Shown here in pieces: positions 8,966 through 20,600 of a DNA stretch of 64,000 nt. The stretch lies in assembly GCA_026075535.2 (NCBI GenBank), contig AP026548.1, positions 6,634,001 through 6,698,000 of the forward strand, written 5' to 3'. Under the pieces are notes generated by a model. The model saw nothing but the letters and a program-made list of their open reading frames with translations. It ran no database searches and had not been told where the DNA came from. The position numbers were made by a program, and so were the translations under genes. The stretch's first letter is position 1; the number at the start of each line of letters is the position of its first letter. Origin of the DNA: Tricholoma matsutake. Its lineage: Eukaryota; Basidiomycota; Agaricomycetes; Agaricales; Tricholomataceae.

Positions 8966-11249
8966 TTAAAATCTACCAGCCCACTCCCGTAGACATTGAC
9001 CCAACGTCTCCGAAAATATATTGATAGGCACCTCAATAGCTCTGGACCATAGGCTTGTCATGGGTGTTCTTTCTATTTCATTAATGAAATAGAAAGCTTC
9101 TTCATTTTCATCAAAAGAAAACCCAACGTCCATCCATAAAAACATGGACAATGCACTCTTTCCTCCCAGTCTTGAGGATTCCATGAAACATAATTTCTCA
9201 TATGTCTCTTGGACAAATCGATAGAATTCCTGCTTTCCTTTTTCGCAAATTTCCTGTGTCCCAAAATCAGGATCTGCCACTGAGTAATCTCCACATAGTT
9301 TTCCACTCCATCGTAGTTCACTAATATATATCTAGTCAGTTTTATTAATCTGCAATCCACTGATATGCACTCAACTTGATTTCTTTCAGCGACAAAAACC
9401 TGGTGGTGTTCACGAACTTCCAACAATGTTTTGATCCATCGTATTGTGTATGAGCACAATACAGAATCTTTCCTCCCACCATTACCACCCGCCATTCACC
9501 AAACTCTCTCAGGGTTGGAATGTACTCTTGAGCCAACCACACTGAGTCCACCATTCCACCCTTCAGATCCTTCCATGCTGTTTCGCTTCTTTTACCTTTC
9601 TTTGGAAGGATAACATGGGTCCCACAGTCACTGTTCGTTCTCTTCAACACGTACCCAACCGGGATTTGGTCTCCTTCTTTCATCACAATCGTTCTTGGCC
9701 GCCTAGTCCCTATACTTTTAGCAACAATGTCCAGATTCCTTATCAATGCATCCTTCTGGGCAAGTGAGTTAATTTGAACCGTTGAAGGCCATAATTGTGT
9801 TGTCAATTCCAGCAGTAGCATTCTCTCCTTGTACCGATCCAGATTATCCGACTTGATTTCATACTTAGGGTTGTCCCTGAATCATCAAATGTCCTCGTTA
9901 TAATCTTCTAAATGTAAAACCGATACTCACAAGTAGTCCACCGTCAAGTCCATACCTCCAATGAAAATGTCACACCAGTCCAGATACCCTACAAAATCCG
10001 CAGATGGACTGTCTGGATAGATCCACTCTTCCAAGAAACGCCTCCAGGGCACAAATTCGGTCTGGATTTTCAGACTCTCATCTTCATTCAAAGCCCTTGA
10101 CATTGAGATAATCACATAAAGCTTGTGGAATAAAAACGTCAGCTCTGCATATAACTCAATCAGCGGTACAAGAAACAAACCCATTCTTGGATGAGAACTG
10201 AACACCACTTGTCCACTCCTCGATTTCCTCACTTTCTTTTTCCATATGCATAGATGCAAGTCCCTATAAGACATTGGACTGATTCCAGCTCCTCTTCGGT
10301 TATACTTTCCATGGTCCATGTGATATCAACCTCTGCATCCCGTTTTGACATATATCTGGTAGGATCAGGCACATACAATAGCTTCCATGTAATATCCGGT
10401 TCCTTCTGGGTCAGTTTCTCAGTGGTGGGTCGCTCATGGAAGGAGTGCAATATTTCCATCTCATGGGCACCAAGACGAGATGATGGTGTGGATGTAGTCG
10501 GTGATGAGCAATTCATATCGGTGCTGTCCAGGGCATCTTGTGGTGCAGACGTCTCATCAATAATGGGTGAGGTTATGGCAGAATAGTACACTGAAGAATT
10601 GTCTGTAGTGGAAATGGAATCAGCTGTTTGTGTAATTAATCTGTTTGAGGTTTGTTTATATCGACCAAATGGCTGGGAGGGAAAGAAGGATCTTACTTGA
10701 CTGAAGCAGGTTCTCCACATAGGTTCAAGTTGTCCAACAAAACATCTGATATATCCATGGAAGATCCCTGAACAAAGAGGTCACCCACAGAGGATCATTG
10801 GGCTGAAAGTCTGTTTGTAATGCATCAGAGTTTACAAAACATCATATAGAGGTGCAAAGGCAATACCCTAATGAATTAGGTTGTCCAGATTCACCTGGAA
10901 AAGTCGAACCCTTATGATGGTCGGCTCTATTCAGATACTCTCTATACAGGTTCAAGCCCTGCATAAGCTCGCCATCCGTTGGTTGGTGCTTATATGCCCC
11001 AGACTGCTTTGCAGCACAAGATTCTGAACAATCTTGTGAAATACATGGATGAGTAAACCATATTGAGTAGCTATCTCACGTACTTGGATGCCCATTGCTT
11101 TTTTCATGCCTTGCCAAAGAACTGCCTTCAACAGGCCATAGAACTCCTCTTGTTTTTGTGGTACAAGCCATTGCATTACAAGTATGGCAACACACCAAAT
11201 ATCCTTCCCTTTTCTTTCTTGAAGCTTTGTTTCTTGGTGCAGGCATCAT
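8966..11249 (-). pseudogene. Zinc-finger/ATP-grasp-like family member 2
   Basis: On the minus strand from ATG at about 11249 the product starts with a basic stretch and a zinc-finger-like motif (CCHTCNAMAC, then LARHEKSNGH). A TGA at 11076-11078 (ACG TGA, consistent with an original CGA) follows. A Ser/Thr-rich linker spans 10720-10440. A predicted domain with DITWKLLYVPDP, PHPRMGLF-like and WCDIFIGGMD phrases follows. The C-terminus has PVGYVLKRTNSDCGTHVILP, WLAQEYIPTLREFGEWRVVM followed by VGGKILYCAHT, and MDVGFSFDENEEAFYFINE followed by IER. These C-terminal phrases match the layout of ATP-grasp ligases in order and spacing. Several frame changes, some of which may be introns, remain unresolved. 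Enzymatic activity is unproven. Confidence 0.5.
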
Positions 11250-11261
11250 CGGTTCTGATGT

Positions 11262-11345
11262 GAGGTTTGTAAGTCACCCGACACCGTTTGTCAAGGTTTG
11301 TAAGTCACCTGACAAAGTTTGTCGAGGTTCGTAAATCACCCAACA
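11262..11345. repeat. Short tandem repeat, ~32-bp unit x 2.6
   Basis: AGGTTTGTAAGTCACC recurs at 11262 and 11294 with a diverged third copy near 11325. It lies upstream of the minus-strand gene start and may belong to its promoter region. From 11346 to 11401 nothing further is seen. Confidence 0.75.
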
Positions 11346-11853
11346 ATGTTCCCGCAACTTCAATCTGCGGTATTACTTTACAATGAATTAGTCTTGGTCT
11401 TGAAGTGAGAACATATTTTTTTTTTTTTGGGTCAACAATTTATAACGCGGGGCTCGATCGCAGTCCGCGGAGCAGGATACAAACTTGGGTACTACTATAA
11501 CTACGCTTCCCCTCACCCATATCCTACCCAGGTCCTTGTTTTAGCCACTTTAGGCGGGCAGTGCCACAGACGTTGGCCTCTCAGCCAGGAAAGGCAATAA
11601 TCTGGAGGGGGAGACCCCCTCCCAAAGCTAGCCATTAGATCACCCACTGGTGCGAAGCGGTCCCCCAGCCACATATCCAACCGAAGTCAGATCAGGCATG
11701 GCCGTGTTAATTCACTGTAAATCCCCCCTTGCGGGAGGAATAACCGTCTGCATACTCCCAGCCAATGAGGATTGACCACCCCAGACGAATGAGGTGGACC
11801 ATCACCGTGTAATGCACGCATGACAGTAATGTGGCGGCTGGTTGTTCACCTGG

Positions 11854-12496
11854 TTATTCACCGGAACCGTCGTAGGCAGGGGGCCAAGGCCCCCCTCGAG
11901 CAAATGTGCTGCAAGCACATGCACTCGATAACAGTTTCCCCCCCGCAGCGGGGAGAACGTAAAGGGCAGCGACACTTGTCACCAACCCGACAGCAGCCAG
12001 CAGACTGGCGGTGATGGGTGTGGAGCGGAATGCCCCACACGAGTAATGGCACGGCCATCTGTGATGATGACGGCACTGTACTGGGAACGAGGGTTCCCCA
12101 GATTGAAGCTCTGCTAGAGCTGTTGGCATCGCCACACAGGAAGCTGGGACAGCTGCCGGAGGTGTAGGATCGTTGGAACGATCATCTCTGGTTGTCCGCT
12201 TGGGCATTAGGAGCAAGTTAGTACTGGTATATGATGCTAGTGATCGAAATACGCAGCGTGCAGTGTAAGCGAGGGCCTCCTGCCTAGCAAGAAAGTCCTC
12301 GTATTCATCAGGGTCGGGGAGGTTCTCCCCAGCCCACAGATCTCAAACTGCCTAGGGCAGCTGCTACCTCCAGTTCGTTCTGTGAGAGCTGGGTGTCGTA
12401 GTCTTGGGCATCATCACCAATGATGTCACCCGTAATCAAGGTGGGGTCGTGAAGGCCCCAGCATGTGGTTTGGTCTCTGTTCAGCCGTTTGGGCAT
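11854..12496 (-). pseudogene. HL2 rearranged main ORF
   Basis: The first frame (12308-12496) starts MPKRLNRDQ and keeps the acidic N-terminal motif (GDIIGDDAQDYDTQ), then shifts out of frame near the WAGEDLSDP region. The second frame (11854-12216) starts with another leader-like stretch and MPKRTTRDD, and joins straight to ORF C-terminal phrases (LQSGEPSFPVQCRHHHRW). The central conserved block (WRQMAWELFTTTWR) is missing. The structure is a leader-start duplication combined with a core deletion. Confidence 0.7.
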
Positions 12497-12917
12497 TGAG
12501 AGTGAGTTAGCACAGGTAAATGACGATAACAGTCAAAGTACGTAGCGTAAGATCGATAACAGATGGCCCCTTGTCTCAGTTCCAGGTCCACCCGATACAG
12601 CCTCCAAACGCTCCGAGGGGGCGAACAGGCCGCACATCCTGTTGCCTGGTGGGAGAAGATTGAACCCGGGTCATAACACCCCAGAGGAGTGAGCACCGGA
12701 GGTGAGGAGTTGGTGGTGAAATGCGGCCACCAGAGCATTGACCTAGCTATCAGGGGGCACCGTCACCCGGCCCCTTTTAGCGACGGTGTATTCCAACAGG
12801 TAGTCAGTGTAGCTTGTCCCTAGTAGTAGTGACTCACATAGCATGGAGGTTGGAAGCCCCAGAGACGACCAGCAGTCCAGTAACGATGTCCCTCCCCCTG
12901 AGCCAGACCTCCCCCAA

Positions 12918-12959
12918 CTAAACGAGTGCGTCGACTTGGGCGAGCGTTGAAGCAGGCAT
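12918..12959 (-). CDS. HL2 conserved 13-residue upstream ORF
   Basis: Reads MPASTLAQVDALV and stop. It is intact although the main ORF downstream is rearranged, so its retention does not depend on an intact main protein. Confidence 0.5.
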   Translation of the reverse strand: MPASTLAQVDALV

Positions 12960-13289
12960 CCCACACCCACTCTAAGCCCCCATAGGGACCTAGACTACTC
13001 TTTCATAGACACCACTCACCTAGCCAGGATCCTCGAAGCACAGGGGAACGAGACGAATAGCAGCCATTGTCAAAAACAATGACCGGGGCATCACCGGGGA
13101 TCGGATGGACGGATCTCTTAGCAAATCAGGGCAGACCTGGAGACGCCGAGAGCGTTCGTGATGGTGAAATCCGATCGAAAATCGGACGTAAATTGAAGTG
13201 TCGACGTCGCTGGCAACGTTGAGCAGAGGTGTTTACCACTGTTTATGGTGGTTGTAACAAGTCAAGGAGCGTTTGGAAGTGAGAACATA

Positions 13290-13671
13290 AGTTGTGAATT
13301 GACGTGGGTCCACTGAGATCTGAGGCCTTCGCCTGTGAGAAAAATTAAAGACTTTGGTATGTCGATGCATATGTGACACGTAGAACTTACCTATTTTACG
13401 TACATCCAGACTTCAGCCCACAAGTCATGTTGACCAATATCGCGAAATTCCTGGATATTGAGGCCCATGTAGACAATGAGCACGAAGCTGAATTCTAGGC
13501 ATCTGACGAAGACGAGTATGGTATGTTCTTCTGTATTGTGATAGTGGTCACAGGAGGCAATCATTGACATACACTGTTAGACTTCGTTGTTGGTGACAAC
13601 CCTGGCAATGAGTCATCTGTGCGTCCATACCGTTGGCACTGGGTCCTAGAAACAGCCTAGTCACTTTTTGC
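13290..13671. other. Unassigned spacer
   Basis: Between the HL2 target duplication and satellite S1. I see no open frame with recognisable motifs, no tandem repeat and no similarity to other parts of the window apart from a weak GTGAATTG-like resemblance to satellite S2. Confidence 0.5.
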
Positions 13672-14104
13672 GTGAACACATGATATGGTAAGTCAGTGCG
13701 ACTGCAGGCGACAACAATATTGTGCCAGATACCCTTACAATTTTCATTTCCTACCTCTGGCCAGTCCATTAGACAACATTGGCATGACCATGGACGTCTG
13801 GGTCATCCGTGTACACTGGGTGAACACATGATATGGTAAGTCAGTGCAACCACAGGCAACAACAATATTGTGCCAGATACCCTTTAAATTTCCTTTTACA
13901 ACCTCTTCTGAGCCTGGCACCCCAGAAAGACGACACAGCCTTACAGGCTTGGAACTCGTTGTGTGATAATAATTAGATGGCGGACACTCAGTAGTAATAT
14001 AATTGACTATATTCAATGCTAGAATATATGAGCGTTAGTGTAGGTACATACCCTAAGTAATCTGTAACGATAAACACAATATAATACTCACCTCAGTACT
14101 CATA
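13672..14104 (-). repeat. Extra copy of S1 unit plus module M
   Basis: Same order and orientation as 16500-16805 within the D copy: a minus-strand S1 unit followed by module M (TATAATTGACTATATTCAAT at about 13997). It stops at CTCAGTACTCATAT and is fused at 14104-14107 to the ATP-grasp-like fragment. This marks a secondary duplication at the edge of the D copy. Confidence 0.7.
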
Positions 14105-14106
14105 TC

Positions 14107-14460
14107 GATGTTCCAATGTTCCCCCACCCACAAGATCTTCTTGCATCGGCATGCAAGGTTCAGCGCAACAATGACCTCATGACTGCTGCAATGACCGTGA
14201 CAAAGACCCCCTATCCCAAATCTCTGACGTTGACCAACGAGCGGGATCTCAGGACGGCATTGACGTCGGGGTTTTACAAGGGAGGGGTGGAAAATTCCAC
14301 TACTACATCAATGAGCTGGAGAGAAGTCTTACTGTAGGTCTCTACCACCGGGTCACCGCCGTCCATACTTGGACCATGGTGAACACTGCTATCAGGTTAA
14401 TACCCGATTACCTACATACATGCAGGCTCAGGTCCTGAGATATGTGCAGGTTACTGAATT
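14107..14460 (+). pseudogene. ATP-grasp-like fragment with internal deletion
   Basis: Copy of the terminal part of the gene at 3744-4760. It starts at FPHPQDLLASACKVQ, continues to LTLTNERDLRTA, then jumps across the segment that holds the VGGKLLHAVHTW phrase to FYKGGVENSTTTSMSWREV (out of frame with FHYYINELERS). About 580 bp are missing relative to the D copy. No promoter or start is retained. Confidence 0.6.
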
Positions 14461-14479
14461 CAGTTTTCTTTTTTACATG

Positions 14480-14506
14480 TCTGGTATAGTTATAGTTATA
14501 GTTATA
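14480..14506. repeat. Microsatellite (TTATAG)n
   Basis: Four units of TATAGT in tandem. The D copy at about 3684-3697 has only two, so the array has changed length since the duplication. Confidence 0.8.
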
Positions 14507-14634
14507 GTTAGTGATCCTTGCAATGTTTAGACATGACTCAGATGCGGATATGGGTTTCCTGCTATTGCTTGTTACAGCTTTTGCAACCTCTTGCTATTCC
14601 ACCAGACAACAGTGAACATATAATATGGCAAGTC

Positions 14635-15440
14635 TGCATGACTGCAGGCGACAACAATATTGTGCCAGATACCCTTACAATTTTGATGTGGTAAGTCAGT
14701 GCGACCACAGGCAACAACAATATTGTGCCAGATACCCTTACAATTTCCATTTCCTACCTCTGGCCAGTCCATTAGACAACATTGGCATGACCATGGACGT
14801 CTGGGACGTCCGTGTACACTGGGTGAACACATGATATGGTAAGTCAGTGCGACTGCAGGCAACAACAATAGTGTGCCAGATACCCTTACAATTTCCATTT
14901 ACTACCTCTGCCCAGTCTTTTAGACAACATTGGCATGACCATGGATGTCTGGGATGTCCATGTACACTGGGTGAACACATGATATGGTAAGTCGGTGCGA
15001 CTGCAGGCAACCGCAGGCGACAACAATACTGTGCCAGATACCCTTACAATTTGCTTTTCCTACCTCTGGCCGCTGTAGACAACATTGGCATGACCATGGA
15101 CATCTGGGACATCCATGTACACTGGGTGAACACATGATATGGTAAGTCAGTGCAACCGCAGGCGACGACAATATTGTGCCAGATACCCTTACAATTTCCT
15201 TTTCCTATGTCTGGCCAGTCCATTAGACAACATAGGCATGACCATGGACGTCTGGGACGTCCGTGTACACTGGGTGAACACATGGTATGGTAAGTCAGTG
15301 CGACCGCAGGCAACAACAATATTGTGCCAGATACCCTTACAATTTCCATGTCCTACCTCTGGCCAGTCTTTTAGACAACATTGGCATGACCATGGACGTC
15401 TGGGATGTCCATGTACACTGGGTGAACAGATGATAGCATT
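14635..15440 (-). repeat. Main satellite S1 array, 5-6 units of ~148 bp
   Basis: Successive units each contain AACACATGATATGGTAAGTC, CAGATACCCTTACAATTTCC and TCTGGCCAGTC. Many units hold a 17-nt inverted repeat GGACGTCTGGGACGTCC (for example 15246-15262). One unit is shortened (TCTGGCCGCTGTAGAC near 15064-15079). The array is larger than in the D copy (3216-3600). Confidence 0.85.
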
Positions 15441-15494
15441 TATTCATAGAAGTACAGGTAGCAATTCAAAAAAATAAATGACAAAATTAAATGG

Positions 15495-16336
15495 TTAGAT
15501 ACTCCGACTGCACCTGGGGCATGAGTACGCTTTCCATGTCTTCTCAATGACAAAGTCCTGCAAAAGATTTTCGCCCAACAGCGCCAACCAATTCTCTGGC
15601 AAGGCACCTCCGTCTCTCCACTCCTGGATGAGCCCCTGTTGAGAGCCGCTGCCTGTAGTGGCCCAGTTGTTGTTGAAGTCGTACTCGTCCATATGGCCTC
15701 GGACCGTAGGCCTGCGCATTACTTCATTTAGTATCTCCGGAAATCCATCTCGAAGGGTCTCAATATCGAGGGTTATACGTCGAATGAACCAGATCTGGCT
15801 GTTCATTTGTGGTGGATTTGGTAAGGCATCATCAAATTCCCGAAAATATGCTCCAAGCTTATCGATAATTTTCTCTGATGAAAGCCAATCCACATCGTCC
15901 TCCAGCAAAACCAGTTCGGTCAGAGACAAATTTTTGTCACTGCTGTGGGTTCCAGTTGAGTTGATTAGAGAGTTCACAATAACAAGCCACTCACTTTCGG
16001 GTATCAGTATGGTCTGTGTAGAACTGCAGAAAAAACCAGGTGGGAGTGCCCAGTTTCATGTGAATCTCCCTTACATGCGCGATCCGAAAATCCGTTCGGA
16101 GGTTTTTGTTGGCAAGTCTTCCCTTCGGAACCACATAAATGCTTGAAGAGAAGTCGGGTAAGATTGATGCAGACATAGATCAGCTAGATCGGCTGGGCTT
16201 ACCAATCGTTCAAGCTGACCGTGACAGAGTCACCATTGCCCTCCACAGCCATCTCAGTCACCATGGGGAGCTTTTGAATCTTTCTGGAATTGGCTTCAGA
16301 GACCATGGTGGTTGACTCGAAAGACTTATTGATCAT
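15495..16336 (-). pseudogene. BAH protein copy lacking the PHD segment
   Basis: Inverted duplicate of the gene at 2153-3150. The original start reads ACG in place of ATG, leaving the next in-frame ATG at 16336. Introns keep GT-AG ends. It retains CGA where the D copy has TGA, so the frame LDIETLRDGFPEILNEV reads through to CPRCSRSI. About 150 bp covering the CPVC...CYPCGVWMDIEC zinc-binding region are gone, and FIRRITLDIETL joins the two sides in frame. If expressed it would be a BAH-only protein. Confidence 0.55.
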
Positions 16337-17681
16337 GCGATCCGTAGCGATAAGGTGACATGTGTTTGGATGCCTGCATCATTCTTGCATTTTATCACGT
16401 GGTTGACTGCAAGATACTGTTAAAGTGGCAAGTTCCTGTGACCACCGGTGACAATGATATCCTGCCAGATGCAGTTAAAATTTAGGTGTCACAGGACATG
16501 GACGCTCGTACACTTGGCGAACATATGATATGGCAAGTCAGTGCAACCGCAGGCGACAACAATATCGTGCCAGATACCCTTTAAATTTCCTTTTACAACC
16601 TCTTCTGAGCCTGGCACCCCAGAAAGACAACACAGCCTTATGGGCTTGGAACTCGTTGTGTGATAATAATTAGATGGCGGACACTCAGTAGTAATATAAT
16701 TGACTATATTCAATGCTAGAATATATGAGCATTAGTGTAGGTACATACCCTAAGTAATCTGTAACGATAAACACAATATAATACTCACCTCAGTACTCAT
16801 ATAAGTAACTGAAGTGACCGAAGAATCTATCTAGCTATATACATGTTGTGTTAGACAACGGGATAATGGGAGAAAGGTAACTATCAGACATTTGTCCAGG
16901 CGCATCAAAGGGATGCACTAAGAATAGAATATGCATCAAATATGCTGACCACAACGTGCTGACCGCATGTGATCACAGTGTGAATCTCAACAAATATAGG
17001 CACGGACATGGCCGTCTGGGACGTCCGTGTACAGTGGGTGAACACATGATATGATAAGTCAGTGCGACCGCAGGCGACGACAATACTGTGCCAGATACCC
17101 TTACAATTTCCTTTTCCTACCTCTGGCCAGTCCATTTCTTTTTTTTTTTTTTTTTTGGATCAAAAATTTATAACGCGGCGCCCGGTCGCAGTCCGCGGTA
17201 GGGACATACAAGCAGAGTACACTACGCCCAGCTCAAGTCCTCCTCCTGCTGATCTTCGCACCAACCACCTGGATAGCTGCACTGACCACTAAGGGGGCCC
17301 CCTTTATCGAGTAAACGGACTTGCCAGTGGTGGCGTACCGACAACCCGGACTTGACGATGTCGTGTTCCCCGAATCCCTACGGGTATGTGTGCAAGATTT
17401 AGGGGAGACTGCCGCCCCGACGTGAGCCTCTCAGCTCGGAAAGGAAAGCGTAGTCGACTGAAGTCGCCGCCACGCATGACCGACAGAGGATCTGGAAGTG
17501 CTCAGGCGCCTCCCCGAACCAGTCCCTAGTTTTGTGTCCCCCCTCCCTGACAGTAGCTCCTGAACACGGGTGGGCCCCCTTTATGAGGGTTAATGGACTC
17601 GTCTGGTGCCCAACAGCCACCCCGACATACCGATAACACTAGCTAGAACCAGACGGGGGTCATATGCCCTGCGCGCACAAC

Positions 17682-20600
17682 CTATCCTGGGTCCCACGCA
17701 AGTGAGTTGAACGATCCTAATGCAGGATTGTTGTCCATAAATTTGTGGAAGCCTTCGACAGAGTCTGGGCTCGCACGAGTTTCTTTGCGATCCACCTTGG
17801 GGCAGACGCGTAGCAGATGGTCCCGAGTTTGTATGTCAGGACCAAGGCACCAGCATTGGTATTCCCCGTCGAGGGATAAACGTTGACGATACTCCCCTAT
17901 AGGAGTGTGGCCAGTGATCATACGAGTTGAATGGGAAGTCAACGTGGTGTTGTTTCCCATTACTTTCAGCCACGGCCCACCTTTGTGAGTCGAGGGTAAT
18001 ACTGGTTTTCCACCAACTCCTTTGAGTTGGTAGAAGTGCCGACCACGATACCCCGGATCTGCGAACCGGGTGTGCCAATCCTTACAAACGGCCTTTTCAA
18101 CCTGGTTTTTAAGGTAGTCTAGAGATGTCCGCGGGTGTCTACCCACGGAGATCTTGGTAGATGTAGCTACATCGTGAGCCAACTTGTGAACGTTCCACTT
18201 GAATTTCGAGGGGACATGCCAGAATGTAACATTTCTCTCCTCATCCCCAGCTAGCCAGGGGCGGAGGGAGCGACAAGCGTCCAGAGCAAAGATTTGCCCA
18301 GAGCGTGGTTTTGGATCAATTAGGGACTCAATGCCCGTAGTAGAATCCGAGAAAATCACCAACTTTTTGCATCCTCTGCTGCAAGCAGCTGAGACGCCCA
18401 GTTGGAGAGCGAAAAGTTCAACCTCTGGGGGGGTTCTCCTCCCAGAGGCTGAGACAACGCGATCGACCTGTTCTCCCTGTCCGAAGACAAGAGCGCAGGC
18501 GACAGCTTGAAATTTAGCATCAGTGGGCACCAAGGTGTCCACTGCAATGACGAGAGTGTCATCCTCCACCTGGGCTGAAGCCCAGGCTTTGTCGAGGTCG
18601 CTCCTGTACGAATTCCTCGCTCCATCCTCCTTAGAGGTGAGGCGATGAGAAGAAAAGCGAGTGGGGAATAGATCCTTCACTCTGTTCCCAGGAGTGTTTT
18701 CTTCCCCAAAGGGGTTGAACTCATCGCCTGGTACAAGGGCCAGAGCTGCAGCCGAGGCGACAGATGGACCTTGCAGGTTGAGTGTGTCAAGCACGTTCCC
18801 TCCCCAGAGTCCTAGCTCGTGAGAGTGGGTGGTGCCGACGTGATTAGGCCCTAAGATCGCTCTTAGGGGGTGTGATGGAGCCAATAGAGGGGTTCTGAAT
18901 ACCCCTCTGTCGACTAAACGATGCAGTAACAGCTGCATAGGCAGCAGTCCAGCGATACTTTCCAGGCCACCGATTGGGGTGGTTCTGAATGCACCGAGGA
19001 TCCAACATGCAGCGATGGACTGCACTTGGGCCAACATCTTGATGACACCTTTGACGCGAGCGCCTTTGAAGTGCCATAATCTGAGTCCGTATGTCATAAT
19101 AGGTACGACGCACGAACGGTAGAGAAGGCGTTTCTGCATAGGGGTTAGCCCTCTGACAGAATTGCCGAGCATTCCCATTGCCCTAGCAGTGGTAAGGGCT
19201 TTGGTGGAGTAGAATCGCGTATGCTCTTTGAAGGAGAGCTTACGGTCGAAGAAGAATCCAAGGTACCTCCAGGTAACCTTGGGTTTGAGGGGAGTATTGC
19301 CCGTGTATGGGGCAAAGCCGAGATCGATGGGTAGGGGAGTGAATCTCCTCGCCCTTGAGAAATAAAATACTTCAGACTTGTCGTGTTCAAGGACAAGCCC
19401 GAGGGAGGTGAATGCCTGGAATATCCAGCCATACGCTTTTTTAAGCAGGGGGAGGTTGTCCTCCAGCTGTGGAGAGCGGGCGATGAGAGTGCCATCATCT
19501 ACATACGACATGAGATCGACATCTCTGCCGATTTCGCTTCTTCTGAAGAGTTTCATGATGGGCGTCAGATATAACGCCGACAGGACAGGGGACAAGGCAG
19601 AGCCTTGACCCACTCCCACATCGGCTGCAAAGGAGCCAGATGAGAAAGTGTTCCATTTGTAGGTTGTTCTGCGACCGACTAGGTAAGAACGGAAGAAGTT
19701 TACTACTTGCGCAGGAAACCCCGACCGCGAGATGATCTCCAACAGAACCTGGTGGTTCAGGGAGGGGAAGAATTGAGCGATGTCAAAAGCGACAACGCTT
19801 GTTTTAAGCCCTTTGGCCCATCCTGCTCTGACGAGGTGGGTAAGGTAGATACCTGCATCCTCAGTGGAACGCTGGGCGACGCCTCCGAACTGGTTTTGTT
19901 CGAAGGCCTCGTGTGCGACTCCGTCGAACTGAAGTTGCCTGGACAACATCTTTTTGACTAACTTGCCCAGAGTGTTCAGTAGCACAATAGGCCTGAACGA
20001 CTTAGGGGTAGAGTAGTTGGGTTTCCCTGGTTTCGGGATGATTACCGACAGGGATTCCTTGAAGTGAGCTGGCCAATGGCCAGTGGTGATGCATGCCTCA
20101 GCAATGCGGGTGATGAGCCCTGCCACTTCTGGGTTGCTACACCAGTGTTTTAGGTGCGACCACGTAACATGATCGGGACCTGGAGCGGAACAGGAAGAAC
20201 ACGCATTAAGCGCTTCTTTCATTTCCATGACGGAGAACGGGATCCAGGCCCTTTCAGGCACCGGATCAAGTTCCTCGAGTATGCTCAGATCGACTACTCG
20301 ATCAGATGTGGCGTTATAGGACCCATCAAGGGCAGCCCACAGAGAATCCAGATTGTTGCAGGGTTCTCCCCGATAGGAGATAGCCTCGTACGATGGAAGG
20401 TTGCGTTGACGAGTCCAGGACATCAGATCCCAGGGTCGTCTATTCATCGTAGCCACTTCTTGGATACGGTCATCGAAAAAGACACGCTTTGCTTGTCGCA
20501 TGACTTTCCTATAATGCTTCCAGTCCTCCCCATCCCGAGAGGCCCTGTATGCATCTAAGGCGCCACTGCATTCATCTGTCCACCACCCTTTGGACGACTT

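Larger units (their letters stand above)
11416..13275 (-). mobile_element. HL2: short HL retroposon with rearranged ORF, complete
   Basis: Flanked by GAAGTGAGAACATA at 11402-11415 and 13276-13289 (14 bp). Reading the minus strand it starts CAAAC before GCTCCTTGACTTGTTAC and ends GTTATAAATTGTTGACCC and A13. At 1.86 kb it is shorter than HL1. The same rearranged layout is shared by HL7 and HL8, so this is a subfamily and not one damaged copy. The main ORF lacks the conserved core. The upstream ORF is intact. Confidence 0.9.
14107..17136 (-). repeat. Inverted copy of block D (matches about 1360-4662)
   Basis: The order is the mirror of 1360-4662: ATP-grasp-like fragment, TTATAG microsatellite, S1 array, BAH pseudogene, module M, and the sequence GATCACAGTGTGAATCTCAA. 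It breaks off at 17136 exactly at the TSD of LINE L1, and the rest of the copy is found at 47950-49084. Differences from D include a larger S1 array, a deletion inside the ATP-grasp-like fragment, and a deletion of the PHD segment. Confidence 0.85.

Noticed and set aside
13020..13030. Conserved GGTGAGTG in HL leaders as a 5' splice site
   Set aside because: It is present in every copy, but no matching conserved acceptor was found, and a retroposed family should have lost a spliced intron. Probably part of the leader sequence.
14562..15349. Long overlapping minus-strand open frames with repeated peptide phrases (MPMLSNGLARGRK and similar)
   Set aside because: They are translations of the 148-bp S1 satellite in successive frames. 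The same phrases recur at every S1 array and no start or domain is specific to one place.
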